This document shows, piece after piece, positions 52,617-63,400 of a stretch of 64,000 nt of DNA. The stretch spans positions 183,438-247,437 of the forward strand of contig JALQPE010000038.1 in the NCBI GenBank assembly GCA_030407315.1. The letters are read 5' to 3'. This stretch comes from Asparagopsis taxiformis. Lineage: Eukaryota > Rhodophyta > Florideophyceae > Bonnemaisoniales > Bonnemaisoniaceae. Numbering within the stretch: position 1 is the first letter of the stretch; each line of letters opens with the position of its first letter. Position numbers and translations under genes: made by a program. The notes beneath the pieces were generated by a model. The model saw only the letters and a program-made list of their open reading frames with translations, did not search any database and was not told where the DNA came from.

Positions 52617-54961
52617 GAAGCTCGTTCGTCATCGTGACTCGTTTCCACCTCGAGTGGTGTTTCGTCAGCGGAGGTCGTCACGTAGACTCCGCTGCGGCCA
52701 TTACGCTGGCCATTTCGTTCGTTCGCCCACGGGCGGGGGTCACGTCGGTCATTACGAAAGTCGCCGCGGCGCCTGTCGAAGGGCCTTCCCCCGTCACGAT
52801 TGGGGTTTCGGAGTATCGTAGGCGGCGTGCCGTACCTCCGCGGGGTCACGTTCCCTCGCTCGCCAGGTCGTTCCTGGTTACGTTTAGCCATTCGTTGGCG
52901 GAAGTACTCAGCCTGACGTGGGTTGCTCTTCACGTGGAAGAGGTAGTACTTGTACGCGAAAAAGATCCGTTGATCTGGCGTCAGACGCGGACACGTAAAC
53001 GTCGAGTGGCCATCTTCGCGGCATGACCAACACGACAGCGTCCAGTAATCATTCGGGATTACGGAGTGCGCCAATTGCGTCTGCTCGCTCGTGAGCTTCG
53101 GCACGTCCTCGCATGGACGGTTCAATCGAGCTTCGAGCTCGTCCGGCTTTTCGTTTGCCGTTTTCGTATCGTTGGGCGGCGGCCCGTTCGTGAAGAGGAT
53201 CGCCTCCAAATTCTCGGCAACGTGAGCCGCAGCGAGCGACACGTCGTCATCATCCCTCGCGGGGATGTTCGGGTTACCATCGTGGTAACTGGGCTCGCTA
53301 GCCCGTTCATTACGTAAGTACGCGGACTCATCGTAGTCCGCGAACTTCCTCGACTCGTGGTCGGAAATAGCCAACGTAGGCTTCACCGGAAACCGCACTT
53401 TCGGTTTCGCGGCTGACGCGACAGCTGCCGTACGTGCACGGAAGGTCGTTCCTTCGGCCGTCGCCAATCGTCTCACAACGGTGAGGTCGTTCCTCTCTCG
53501 TTCGGGGAGTGACCGGAGTCGTTCCGTCACGGCTGCCCGCGTCGAGGGCAGCAAACCACGTACGTAGTGGTGAACGAGGAGTCGGTCCGTAAACACGTAG
53601 TTGCACGCCCGCGTGGCGGTGTCGAGTCTATCAGCGTACTGATTCTCGTCCTCGTTAGGACTCTGCGTGATCATCGTGACCTTTTCGTAGGCCTCCTGCA
53701 GCACGTCGTCTTGCAGGTATCGTTTGATCAACGCGTTGATCACGTGAGGCCACGAGAACCTCTTCGTCGGATCAGTCGTGATCACACCAGTCGTACACTG
53801 GGAATCGTAGAACCGTCGGGCGTCCCCTTCGAGGAAGAAGTGCAGCGCACGTACTGCCACTCCCTCGCACACTCCGAGTGTGCTGAACCCATCACGTATT
53901 TGGGCGAGGAATCCGAGCAACGTAATCGGATTCCGGCCGGAGAACGGCTTTAACGTAGGGAAAAGTCCCTCCAGCTCACGTTTGAGCTTATGTACGCTTT
54001 GACTCTCGTTCACGTAGAGATGTTCACGTACATCGTTAAGTCGGTACATGCGGTACGACACCACGTTCGCAAATGCGTCGAGCATTGTCGTGTGCTCTGC
54101 CAACGCGTGGCAAACGGGTCCGAGGGCGTTCCCTGGTAAGCGTACCGCGTCGGCACGTTCGTTTTCGTGGACTCGCGTGTCCGTCGTGCCGAACGTACCC
54201 AGCCACGGAATGTACGTCTCACGTGGCGGGGGAGCTCTCGTATCGAATTGCGCAGCTCGTGCTGCGTCCGCCGACCGCGCGTGGTCTGGCGTATCGTTAA
54301 AACGTAATTGCCTTCGTGGCGTCTCGTTGGGGTTGGCGATGGCTCGTTGCACTGTCGCCCCCCTTCCGTACGTTGTCGGGGTCGTCGGACCGGGTGTTGG
54401 TGGGTATCCTCCCGGAACGGCCGGGGAGGATTGCGAGTTATAGGCGCGCGAGCCTTCTTCGTAATTCGGATCGCTTCCGCTCGGCGGAGCGGAACGTCCG
54501 GCGACGATTTCGTTGAATACTACGACAAACGAGTCGAGTCTTCCCTCCACGGCGGAGAGGCGGTTTCGTAAATCTTCGTTTTCCCGTTCGAGGGTCGCTG
54601 AGCGTTCACGTAACGCACGAGCTTCGCGCTCCGAGACTCCGAGTCTCTGCCTTACGGCTTCGTCGACGGCCGCGTCGCTCGCCCTTTCGATGTGACCTCG
54701 AAGGTCTTCGTACACTACGCGTAGTGCCGTGGGAGTCACGTTCCCTTCGTTGAGCTGACCGCGCGTTGCGGGGTCCATACTCACGGACTCAAACGGGCTT
54801 ACCGTACGTGGTAGCTGGCCGATCGCCTCGATATCCGGCGGGATAGATCGATCAGTCGCGAAGATCGCTTCTGCTGACAAGGCCACGTCGGCTTCGGCGT
54901 CCGCTGACGTTGGCAACGGTTGCCTGGGCGACGCGCTGGAATTCGACACAGCGTAATTCAT
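52556..54961 (-). CDS. gag: Retrotransposon Gag
   Basis: 801 residues from the ATG at 54961 (the frame extends 16 codons upstream to a TTG). Residues about 110-155 form a coiled coil (REARALRERSATLERENEDL). The capsid-like core (about 340-560) carries PFSGRNPITLLGFLAQI, then ALHFFLEGDARRFYDSQ and YVRGLLPSTRAAV, typical of Retrotrans_gag. A CCHC zinc knuckle (C-X2-C-X4-H-X4-C) sits at Cys644, Cys647, His652 and Cys657, followed by an Arg/Gly/Asn-rich nucleic-acid-binding tail. Gag would form the particle that packages the element RNA. It ends 61 bases inside pol. The length is well above that of compact gypsy Gags, mostly from the N-terminal and tail extensions. Confidence 0.9.
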   Translation of the reverse strand: MNYAVSNSSASPRQPLPTSADAEADVALSAEAIFATDRSIPPDIEAIGQLPRTVSPFESVSMDPATRGQLNEGNVTPTALRVVYEDLRGHIERASDAAVDEAVRQRLGVSEREARALRERSATLERENEDLRNRLSAVEGRLDSFVVVFNEIVAGRSAPPSGSDPNYEEGSRAYNSQSSPAVPGGYPPTPGPTTPTTYGRGATVQRAIANPNETPRRQLRFNDTPDHARSADAARAAQFDTRAPPPRETYIPWLGTFGTTDTRVHENERADAVRLPGNALGPVCHALAEHTTMLDAFANVVSYRMYRLNDVREHLYVNESQSVHKLKRELEGLFPTLKPFSGRNPITLLGFLAQIRDGFSTLGVCEGVAVRALHFFLEGDARRFYDSQCTTGVITTDPTKRFSWPHVINALIKRYLQDDVLQEAYEKVTMITQSPNEDENQYADRLDTATRACNYVFTDRLLVHHYVRGLLPSTRAAVTERLRSLPERERNDLTVVRRLATAEGTTFRARTAAVASAAKPKVRFPVKPTLAISDHESRKFADYDESAYLRNERASEPSYHDGNPNIPARDDDDVSLAAAHVAENLEAILFTNGPPPNDTKTANEKPDELEARLNRPCEDVPKLTSEQTQLAHSVIPNDYWTLSCWSCREDGHSTFTCPRLTPDQRIFFAYKYYLFHVKSNPRQAEYFRQRMAKRNQERPGERGNVTPRRYGTPPTILRNPNRDGGRPFDRRRGDFRNDRRDPRPWANERNGQRNGRSGVYVTTSADETPLEVETSHDDERASWAHDDDVSNGLAPENDQAM
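52571..52577 (-). other. Candidate -1 frameshift site GGAAAAC
   Basis: In the 61-base gag-pol overlap the minus strand reads G-GAA-AAC in the gag frame, 17 bases before the gag stop region. A one-base backward slip puts ribosomes into pol. It is close to, but not an exact match for, the X-XXY-YYZ rule. Confidence 0.4.
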
Positions 54962-55040
54962 AGACCGTCGTCTGTAGCACGTAGCTTTCGTTAACGTAAA
55001 AGAGCTCAACCTCGTTGGTTGTCGTTATGCTCGTAGCAAC

Positions 55041-55058
55041 TTCTAGGTCGAGAGACCA
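55041..55058 (-). other. Primer-binding site candidate
   Basis: On the minus strand TGGTCTCTCGACCTAGAA begins one base after the 5' LTR. TGG is complementary to the CCA end of a tRNA. The tRNA was not identified. Confidence 0.6.
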
Positions 55059-55059
55059 G

Positions 55060-55722
55060 TGTGGAACGATAGTTCGGTGACGAAGTAGCTGGTACGAGCT
55101 AGTGGACACGCTGTCCTTACGACGAAACGAACGAACAGTCCACCCGCTGGTGTTTTGACTGTATGTTAGGTAGAACGGTAGAGATAGGTTAGCGAGTAGA
55201 CACGAGCGTCACGACGCAACAATCCACGCGAGGATTACGTTAGCAAACGAGGTGGTACGTCACCGGAGGCGCTCTCAACCAAGCCCGGAGGCACTACACG
55301 CAATCAGCCTTACGTGCGGCGATGGGTAGGGAGTACGCAGCTCGACGGAGACGAAGCCTCGCTAGGCAAAACGTAAACGTAAACGTAGAAGTCAGTCGTA
55401 GACTAGAGCCGTTGCTCGTTCGATGTATTGTCCCCTTTCCCTCCCGGCACGATGCCAATACCTATATGGCCACGATGGCATCGCTTTACAGTGTAAACAC
55501 TGCTCGTAACGTCCCCGAATGGGAAAGGACCTTGTGGGTCACACGTAGGGACCCGTTGGTCCATTGGCCGTTGCCAATACGTTCGTTGCACACGTGTGCC
55601 GGTTGCGCGCGCGCATGCGCCAGCAATGTTCGTACATTGCTGTCGCCGGTCGTATCCGCCGAAATTCGAATTCCGCGGAAAACGTAAATATTTGCAATTT
55701 CGGACTTGCCACGTATACTACA
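55060..55722 (-). repeat. LTR, right (5' LTR of the element)
   Basis: 663 bp, same length as the left LTR. Differences seen near the plus-strand right end: G/A in GGTCCRTTGG, T/C in TTGCGYGCGC, G/A in TTCGTRCATT and A/C in TCGGAMTTGCC. It should supply promoter and transcription start for gag-pol. Confidence 0.93.
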
Positions 55723-55727
55723 GCGCG
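55723..55727. repeat. Target-site duplication, right
   Basis: GCGCG directly after the right LTR, matching 42388-42392. Confidence 0.85.
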
Positions 55728-57025
55728 TGGTAAGGGATAATGCTGATACAGCGGGTGGAGTGCCAAGGGCAAACGCTGGATCAGCGACGAACGGGTACCG
55801 GAAGGGTGCCAAGAACTATAGCCAAGGGAGAAGCAGGCTGTGGATGAGACGGCGAAACGCACCTTGGGAGCAAAATGACAACCGAACTTCCGGTAACTTT
55901 ACAATCGAAGAACTGGGCGATCCGCCGTAAAATAAATACTATGTTACAGCACGGTGGCTAGCCCTAGGTGAACTTCTACGGTTGCCAGTGGATAGGCTAA
56001 ATACTGGTACAGCAGGGCGGTCGGAAAAACCCTAAATGAATGGCGTGGCAGGCGTGGTACACGCAGAGTCAATGTCTTGTGCAGCAGGGTTAGTGTGTAT
56101 CACAGTGTGCCACTGGTTCCACGTGTATCGAGTCCAGTGTGTCACTGTAATTAGCAAAAATATCAGAAAGGTTTGGAAAGTAAAATTTTTCAGAAAAACC
56201 ATTACACAGTTTAAAAGTGGTACATCATGCAAGGCGACCCGCCACTTGGCATTGCACCACAGGGTAGCAGCAAAGTGCGGTTACCGAAATGGTGGTCCAC
56301 TTGGCAAATATGAACCCAGAAGGAAAGGGGAGTGGTTGACTGGGCACAGTGTGAGCCAAAAGGAGAGAAAAGAGGAATGAGGACGGCAAGTAAGGTGCCG
56401 ATAGCCGAGCATACCTTGCGCGAGGGCGGAGCCTTAGATGGATGTAAATTCGGGCGGTCAAAGACTTGTCTTGGAAAAGAGGGGACCACAGTCCACTGCC
56501 AGTAGCCGATCCGGTATCTCGGAACGGGGAGAGCGGAGCTAGGTGGTTAGTAGTCCGTAGGCCACGGGGGCTTCGGAAGACCACAGCCGATGAGTCAGTA
56601 TCGCGAAAATGTCACAGGTTTGCGCAGGAGTGGGCGGTCGTAGGCCGAAGTCCGGTAGGGGTGGGAAAAACGAAACGAAATACCGAAACGAAAGTAACAA
56701 ACGGAAGAAAGAAACGAAAATAAGCAGAATGAGAACTTCCGAGGTCACCACACTTATGAACCAACGGTTGTTATCGGGGTCCGGAAGCGCGCCAAGCGTA
56801 ATGAGCCACAGTCACTGGTAAAGTGCAATCTGCAGAGAAGGTGGGTACCACTCTAGCAGCCAACTTCCGGGTGCTTTACAATCCAAAGGGTAGAAAAAAT
56901 ACCATGGGTATAAATATGGCTGCTGGAGTCTTCGCCGGCCGACGTCTGTGTTTTCGGAAGTGGACGCGGACGTCCAGTCTCTCTAGTACGGGTCCTAGTC
57001 GGACCCGAGATTTACTAGAACAAAT
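55728..57025. other. Right flank of the retrotransposon, older repeat
   Basis: About 1.3 kb continuing the repeat split by the insertion. No credible gene. Mini-hairpins continue to about 56064, and then the sequence is unremarkable. Confidence 0.4.
55742..56064. repeat. Cluster of mini-hairpins, right part
   Basis: GCTG-ATA-CAGC (55742-55752), CGCTG-GAT-CAGCG (55774-55786), CTG-GTA-CAG (56004-56012) and GCGTG-GTA-CACGC (56052-56064), the same design as the cluster at 41806-42342. Confidence 0.5.
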
Positions 57026-57071
57026 GAACGTCCGCGTCCAAAAAAAAAATATTTTTTGGATGCGGACGTCC
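57026..57071. repeat. Long hairpin with A/T stem and loop
   Basis: GAACGTCCGCGTCC at 57026-57039 faces GGATGCGGACGTCC at 57058-57071 with two mismatches. The space between is an A-run then T-run that extends the stem by about six base pairs. Confidence 0.6.
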
Positions 57072-57200
57072 ACTTTCCCTAGTACGTTCGGCGGAATACT
57101 AGGGCCCGACATCCACTTTCTCTATTACGTTCGGCGGAATACTAGGGCCCCACATCCACTTTCTCTGGTACATACAGCAGGATCCTAGGACCCGACATCC
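57067..57200. repeat. 43-bp tandem repeat, about three copies
   Basis: Units begin CRTCCACTTTCTCT, contain TACGTTCGGCGGAATACTAG and restart at about 57067, 57110 and 57153, the last more diverged. Related GGACGTCCA/CTCTAGTAC blocks recur at about 58090-58230. Confidence 0.65.
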
Positions 57201-57323
57201 AGTATACAATATATCAGCGAAAACCGGGAGGGAAGAAATTACAGCGGATGGTAAATTCAGGGCCCATATCGGACTGTATTTTATTCTGTCATTTACGAAA
57301 CTGCTGGTATACAATACGTCTCT

Positions 57324-57466
57324 CTAGAATAGGAAATACATCTCTGGTCAGAATAGGAAATAAATACCCGGTTAGAATAGGAAATACGTATCCAACCAGA
57401 ATACGGAATATGTATCCAGCCAGAATATGAAATACGTATCCAGCCAGAATACAGAATACCTGTCAG
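57324..57466. repeat. 24-bp tandem repeat, six copies
   Basis: Consensus CCAGAATAGGAAATACGTATCC plus two bases, with five full copies and one 23-base partial copy. A frame through it gives an 8-residue repeat, but no gene is evident. Confidence 0.75.
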
Positions 57467-57479
57467 CATATCGTCGATC

Positions 57480-59260
57480 ACCCATCTCCCTCACTATCGC
57501 AGTCTACCTACCATCCGAACGCCATGCACCACCATTCGCACATACTTCAAGAACCCTCACGACCTAGATTACAAAAATCCGCTCCTTCCCAATACCATCC
57601 CCGCTTTCCTCGACACCACCCCAGCCCATTAAATCATCAAGACATCAAACACGAACATGGTCAGCAAAATCTTACACCACTTGAAACCCACTCTCACTTC
57701 TATCGTATGCCTGAAAATATACACATACCAGAAACACCTCAAAGCCTCATTCCACATCTTCCTAGATCCCTTCTTCACTCTCCTTGGGTCCTGCCGTTCC
57801 TGCTTCACCACTCCTGCATCACATACACAACATCGGAATCAACCACAACAGTCAGATTCAAAAGCAACGCTTACCACGACAGCTATCCTAGAAACTCCCT
57901 TACTTACCTCTCATCCATCCTACACACAATACAAACCATGATCCAAAAACCTTGGAATGAATAATCATAGTCAGCAGTCCATATCTTCGCAAAGCACATC
58001 TTGGCACTCAATGAAACTTACCTTCCGTCATCAACGTTCCTGCATCATCTACAAAACATCGGAATCAACCACGTCTGTGTTCTCGGAAATGGACGCGGAC
58101 GTCCACAACCTCTAGTACACCTAGTATTACTAGGCGGACGTCCATGCGGTCTAGTACGTCTATTATTACTAGGGCGACATTCATTGTTTCTAGTACCACG
58201 GATGTCCCCCTCGGGATGGACTTACGCCATGTCTATGTCCACCTAGGACGGGCGCCGGTTCAGAAATTCAAAAATTTCGACCCCAGAAATTTCTGCCGCC
58301 GTGCTCGACTTGGATGTCCGCATCCATCACGGCGGCCACTCTATTTTTCCTTGTCGGTCGACTCCAATTTCGTCTTTAATTTTTTTTTCATCCTCTCGCT
58401 CACACCCCCTTCCAGTTGGTGCTCACCTCCCCCGTACTGTACCTCAAACACCCCCAATACCACTCTAGCACGCATTTTCAGCTACGTATCCCCGCTTCCA
58501 CGGTGCACACCTCCATTCCATACCTACTTTTCTGCTCTACCGTACAGATTTCGTATAACCAGTCCTCATACTACCTCAGAATAGGGCAAAAAACCCCCTA
58601 TCTCCTCGACCATGCTCTCCCCCATCACCTTTGAAACGTATTGTTCTTCAATACCCTCTCTCCTCTACCTTCAACCCCTCTCCTTCGCCCTCTCCACAAA
58701 CTTCCCCTGCAGCTTACTCTTCCAAAACCTCTCACTTCCCATCCCGTACCCGACCTGCTCCACCCCGCCCTCCCTCACCTGCTACATGCCCCCCACGCCA
58801 TCCGCATCTTCGATACCGTATACACCACCACCACCGGCCCACGCTCCCGCTCCCCCGCCGTTTCCCCAGAAACCTCCCCGCTCTGAACCACATATCAACC
58901 CCCCACTTCGCACCCATCCTCCCACTCCCCTCCCTCCCCAAATACAATAACCCCCTTCTTCTCCATCACATCCCCACTCACCACAGCCAGAACAGACGCC
59001 ACCCCCTCCCCCTCTTTCTCCTCACTTTCCTAAAACCCCTCCTCTCGGCGCCTTCAACCGCACCCTCCTACGGTCCCACCTAAACACCTCCTCCGCCCTC
59101 ACTACCTCAACACCCCGCAGCGTCTCCCCATCCCCATAATATGCTCGTCGGCACTCCTCTCCGAATCACAATCCAATCTAAACCCGCACTCCGTACATTT
59201 CCACCTCCCCCTGTACCATCCCAAGATTGCATCCCTCCACAGAACACATCCTCATACCAC
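57480..59260. other. G-poor, strand-asymmetric tract
   Basis: The plus strand is rich in C, T and A with few Gs for about 1.8 kb (for example three Gs in 58621-58680). Frames in it (such as 58144-58584 and 58631-59083) are Pro/Ser/Thr/Leu-biased products of that composition, with no domain. Not simple-sequence DNA. Confidence 0.55.
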
Positions 59261-59681
59261 AGAACAATTTTCTTCCTCTCATACGTCATCCTTAAAACCT
59301 CCCTCAGCTCCATGTAAATTTCGATGTAAATATCTTCTCCACTATGCAATCTCAAACATGTATGAGCCTATGCCTTTCCGCTTTGTCAACCCTGAATATT
59401 GGTACTCATGTATTCATAAAATAGGGTCACCCACATCCCTATCCCGTTCTGCAAGCTTTACAAACCACTAGACGCATACTCCACAACTATACAACAAACA
59501 CTACTCGCTATTTCAGACGACGCGGTACACAAGTAGCGTAGTCTCAACCTTCCGTGCAGCCTTCCCTGATGCGTACAAGTGCGAAACACGTCTAGACTAC
59601 TACTACTACGATATAGTATATCAGAAGTGACTGCGGGAATTTTCAGCACAGGAGATGCTGGGCCACCAAATTGATTTTTCG

Positions 59682-60194
59682 GAAATTTTAGAATTTCTGG
59701 GCTGGCCAGCAATGCAATCGAGCTGGACATCCAGCAGACGTCCAGTAGTGTTCGTCGTGAGAGAGTGGGGCGGGACCATGATGAAACAAGGACCAAGACC
59801 TGTCCCTGACGTGTTGAGCCTAAAATCGACCCTTCGTGAGACGCGATTTTGGCTTACAGTTGGTGCTTATAGAAGCCAGTGATAGCCCCGATCGGGGCGG
59901 CGGCCGGCTCCGGCTTACAGTTGGTGGTTACAGACGCCAGTGATAGCCCCCGATCGGGGCCGGCGGTCGGTTCCTGGGGCCGTTGTGGCCAAATTAGACA
60001 CCCTGATTTGAATTAAAATTTGGGCTATTCTCAAAAACATGCATATGTGAACATGTTTTTGAGATGGGGGTGTGCCGTATGGCACAATCGACCGCCCAAA
60101 TCGATGTTTTTTGCAATATTTTTTTGTGCCCGAAATTGTAGAATTTCTGGGCTTGCCAGCAATGCATCTGAGCTGGACATCCACCGGACGTCCA
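59682..60194. repeat. Diverged direct repeat pair (63 bp)
   Basis: 59682-59744 and 60132-60194 share GAAATT-TAGAATTTCTGGGC, CCAGCAATGCA and GAGCTGGACATCCA followed by GACGTCCA. They may be remains of one repeat family also seen near 57-58 kb. Confidence 0.55.
59851..59966. repeat. Tandem 61-bp duplication with a CCCCGATCGGGG palindrome in each copy
   Basis: GGCTTACAGTTGGTG starts at 59851 and again at 59912. Each copy includes CCAGTGATAGCCCC and a GATCGGGGC palindrome (59885-59898 and 59948-59959). Confidence 0.6.
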
Positions 60195-60478
60195 TTTCAG
60201 GTTGATCGTGTATCGTGCACGTCCACACATTACCGGAAGCAAGTAGGCGATGAAGCACGTACAAACCCAATTGTTCTGCTATTTCTAGCATAGACCATCG
60301 AGTCTAGAGATGTGAGGGAATCGTCCTGGAAATCATGCTCCAACCCACGAGGGAATGGACAATCTAGTTTGAAAGTATGGAACGGAAGTACATTATAGTA
60401 AGTTCATAGATTGAAAGTGATAAAGGAGATGATTATATTCTCGATAATTGTTTCCTAAAGTAGTTGTTGTTAAGCTAT

Positions 60479-63400
60479 CTAGCCGTCAGAAAACTGTTCT
60501 TCCTCTTCGTCCCCACTATAATCAGGATCTCCCGGCATAATAGGCATGAACGGGACACCAGTAATTGTGTAGGATATAGGCTTGCGTTCTGGCTTGCGTT
60601 CTGCCGTCTTCATCCGCATCATTCCGAGCTGCCCTGTCTTCGGCCTACGATCTTTCTTGACCGGGATGGGAACAACTGTCTTGTGGCGAACATTGACAGG
60701 TGCCGGTTGACTTTGCCTGGCAGACCGGCGCGGAGCATTGGCGATTACTTCTTCTTCGAATCCCAACCGCCTGATGAAACCAAACGAAACATTGTCGGGA
60801 ATCGGATACGACGCATTCCTGAAATACGTGTGATACCTCGTTGTCGTGTGTGACACAACTCTGTCGACATGCCCTGCCCGGCATGTTGTAAATGGCCGTG
60901 ACCGATGAAGACTGAACGTGGCGGAACGATTACCTTCTTCAGCTTCATCGTCTTGGCGTACATATCTAATTCCAGCGCTTTGGAAAAGACGTACTTGTGG
61001 GACCCTGCAGGGTCCATGGACACACACAGATAGGGAATGGGTCATCTCCGTTGGCAATAACAAAGTAACCCGGAAGTTGATCTTTGCGGTCGCGAGGAGG
61101 AACAGGGAAATCATTGTGTGGGACCTGCCGAGGACACCCCTTTCCCGTTATCAAAAACCGTCCCCCAGATGCCGGCATGACAAGTTTTTCTCCCGGTAAA
61201 CCGCACTCCTCCAGCCCTATCAGCCGGACAAGGATTCCCAACCACACATCCAGCAGGGCTCGCCGCGTCACAAACTTGAACCGGTCGATATGCGTCTCAT
61301 CGTTCTCGGCATAGTCAACCAGGCAGTGGCGCGTAGACGTGAAGCGAGCCCTCCCCTCATTCCGGTTCTTCTCATCTGTTTCATCGTCCCCAGTATTGAC
61401 AATGGGACTCCACAGCTGCCGGTTCCCAGGGTCCTTGTGCACCTCTCCCCCCTCCCACGTTCCCAAAAGTACCGAAACAATTCCTGGATAGGAATTTCTT
61501 CCATGAGACCCAAGTCAAATGGGAACTTGTCCGACGCATCGAGGTAGCTTACATCCGCGAAATTGTGCATCACCGTATACCCTCGCTCGTTGATTTCCGT
61601 TCGGCAATTGTGGAAGTACGCCATACCAGTGCCGGCCTCATACGAATCCTTCCAGCTTGTAGACATTCGCGCAACCTGGGCGAAGTCCAGCCTCGAGGGT
61701 AGAAACGTCGATGTAGGCTCACACATCGCCTTGGCAGCCATCTTCCACGCTGCGAAAAAACATCGGATAGATGGTGTCGATCTCGAAAACAAGATGACGA
61801 GCCCGATGTTGTTCCGGAATATGCAGCCCCTCAAACACAGGGTCCATCGCCACTTGCTTCAAATACCTCACCTCTCTGCCCTCCTCATCGATTTCCACAC
61901 TCTCCAATAACAACCTGAGCTCAATCGGGGGCAGACAGCCAACCCTCACCGATGCGATGACGTCCGCGGGACGCTGCGCCAGATGATGCCCTTCGGCTCG
62001 GTCTTTGACTTCGAAATCGTCAGGAAGAGATGGCATACGGTCGTCGAACAGGAGGTCGTGTTCAGATGGAGAGTCACGAACGATGTAACCGTCTTCATCG
62101 ACTTCCACTCCTTCCGGAACAGTGAATGTAATTGTCACTTCGCGGACCCCCTTGCTTTCGACTTGGCCCTCGTCTGCACCTGTTTGTCTTCCTCGTCCGA
62201 AGCGGTATGGACAGATTCTTGGTTGGAGGGAGTCGCACCAGCACGTGGGTTATCTTGGGGCCAATCTCAACGGCAGAATCGGGGGAACGGGCGGAGTCTT
62301 CGTCACCGTCATCACCGGAAACAGTGGCTTGTTGTTGATCGGTGGGTTTATCAACAACGGCCTGCTCTTCTTTCCCGGCGGATTGTTGTACCACAACCGG
62401 CTCTTCTTCCTCGAGGCGTGTGCTCCCCGTCGAGCGAAGTCGCTGTGAACGGCGGCGGATGCCATGCGAAGCAGGCTCATGTTCGACATTCCGCTGCTTC
62501 TTGTGAGTGAGTCTCACATTGGCCGCAGAAGGGCGGTGTTTGCGTCGAGCCTTAGTCTTCTTCTTCAATGTCGGATTGAAAAACTCTTTCAAGTTCGTTT
62601 CCAAATCCTGTAAACGCGTGGTTCTCCGTCGCATTCGAACCTCACTGCTCCGGTCGTCCCTCTATACATTGCAATGGCATTGGTGAGATGCCATTGCAAC
62701 TCCTTCGGCTGCTTAACCGACCCAATTGCCATCTCTGTGCTCAGAAATGACTTGCGCATAATACTCTTTGGGCGCCCAAACGCAGCGTACAGAGAATTTG
62801 CTATTGCAGTCACGCGACGGACGTATGTATAAAGTCGTTCACGTCAAAGCGTCCATCCGGACGTCCACCATGAGCAGGGTTCAAGTACTCCGAAAGACCA
62901 CGCAAGACGAAGACAAAGTTTTCTTCCAGCAACTCGCGCACTATCTTGTGGTCCAGGTGCGTTATCCCAATCTCGTTGCGGCGCTCGGAATTGTTCAGCT
63001 CACGCAACACTTTCGCGAGAACAGGATGCTTCAGCGTTGCTATAGCCAACGCGTCCACCGCCGGGCCGTGTTCGTTGAATTCATCATCCCATGGAACTGC
63101 GCCTCGAACAATGTTCGGATGACATCAGACTCACGCAAGTCCCAGCGTTTTCCACATTATTTGCAACAGCAATCGTACGGTGAACTGCTGGATGGACGAC
63201 AAGATTCGAACCAGGGAGCGCTTCCGTCAGTTGCGTCCCAGTAGTATGGTTCGCTCTTCTGCACTCTTGTGGATGATCTCATGAGGCTGAAGATCACTGT
63301 CGTCCTTGCGGCGAAGGTAGTACAAATCCAGAGGCTGAGTAACCCAGCGCAAGCGGTTTGCGTCCTGTGGCAGCTTGGTTCTGTGCATACGGGTGAGGCG

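Larger units (their letters stand above)
42393..55722 (-). mobile_element. Complete Ty3/gypsy LTR retrotransposon with an antisense ORF
   Basis: A 13.3-kb element in minus orientation. It is bounded by 663-bp LTRs beginning TG and ending CA, and by a 5-bp target duplication GCGCG. The 5' LTR is the right one (55060-55722). Reading along the minus strand come PBS, gag (54961-52556), pol (52616-48153; protease, reverse transcriptase, RNase H, integrase), a 5-kb 3' region and a polypurine tract next to the 3' LTR. The RT-RNase H-integrase order defines Ty3/gypsy. The 3' region carries a large ORF on the opposite strand (43651-45879). The two LTRs differ at about four positions by eye and both main ORFs are open, so the insertion is recent and may be active. 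Its GC-rich codon use differs from neighbouring host genes. No chromodomain was seen after the integrase. Confidence 0.95.

Noticed and set aside
57324..57466. The 24-bp repeat array as a CRISPR
   Set aside because: The units are contiguous without unique spacers, and the genome is eukaryotic.
58144..59083. Several long plus-strand frames, Pro/Ser/Leu-rich
   Set aside because: They are long because the tract is poor in G and therefore in TAG/TGA; the products are low-complexity.
63185..63215. GGTTCGAATC on the minus strand as a tRNA box B
   Set aside because: No box A at the proper distance and no cloverleaf; it lies within the disrupted coding region.
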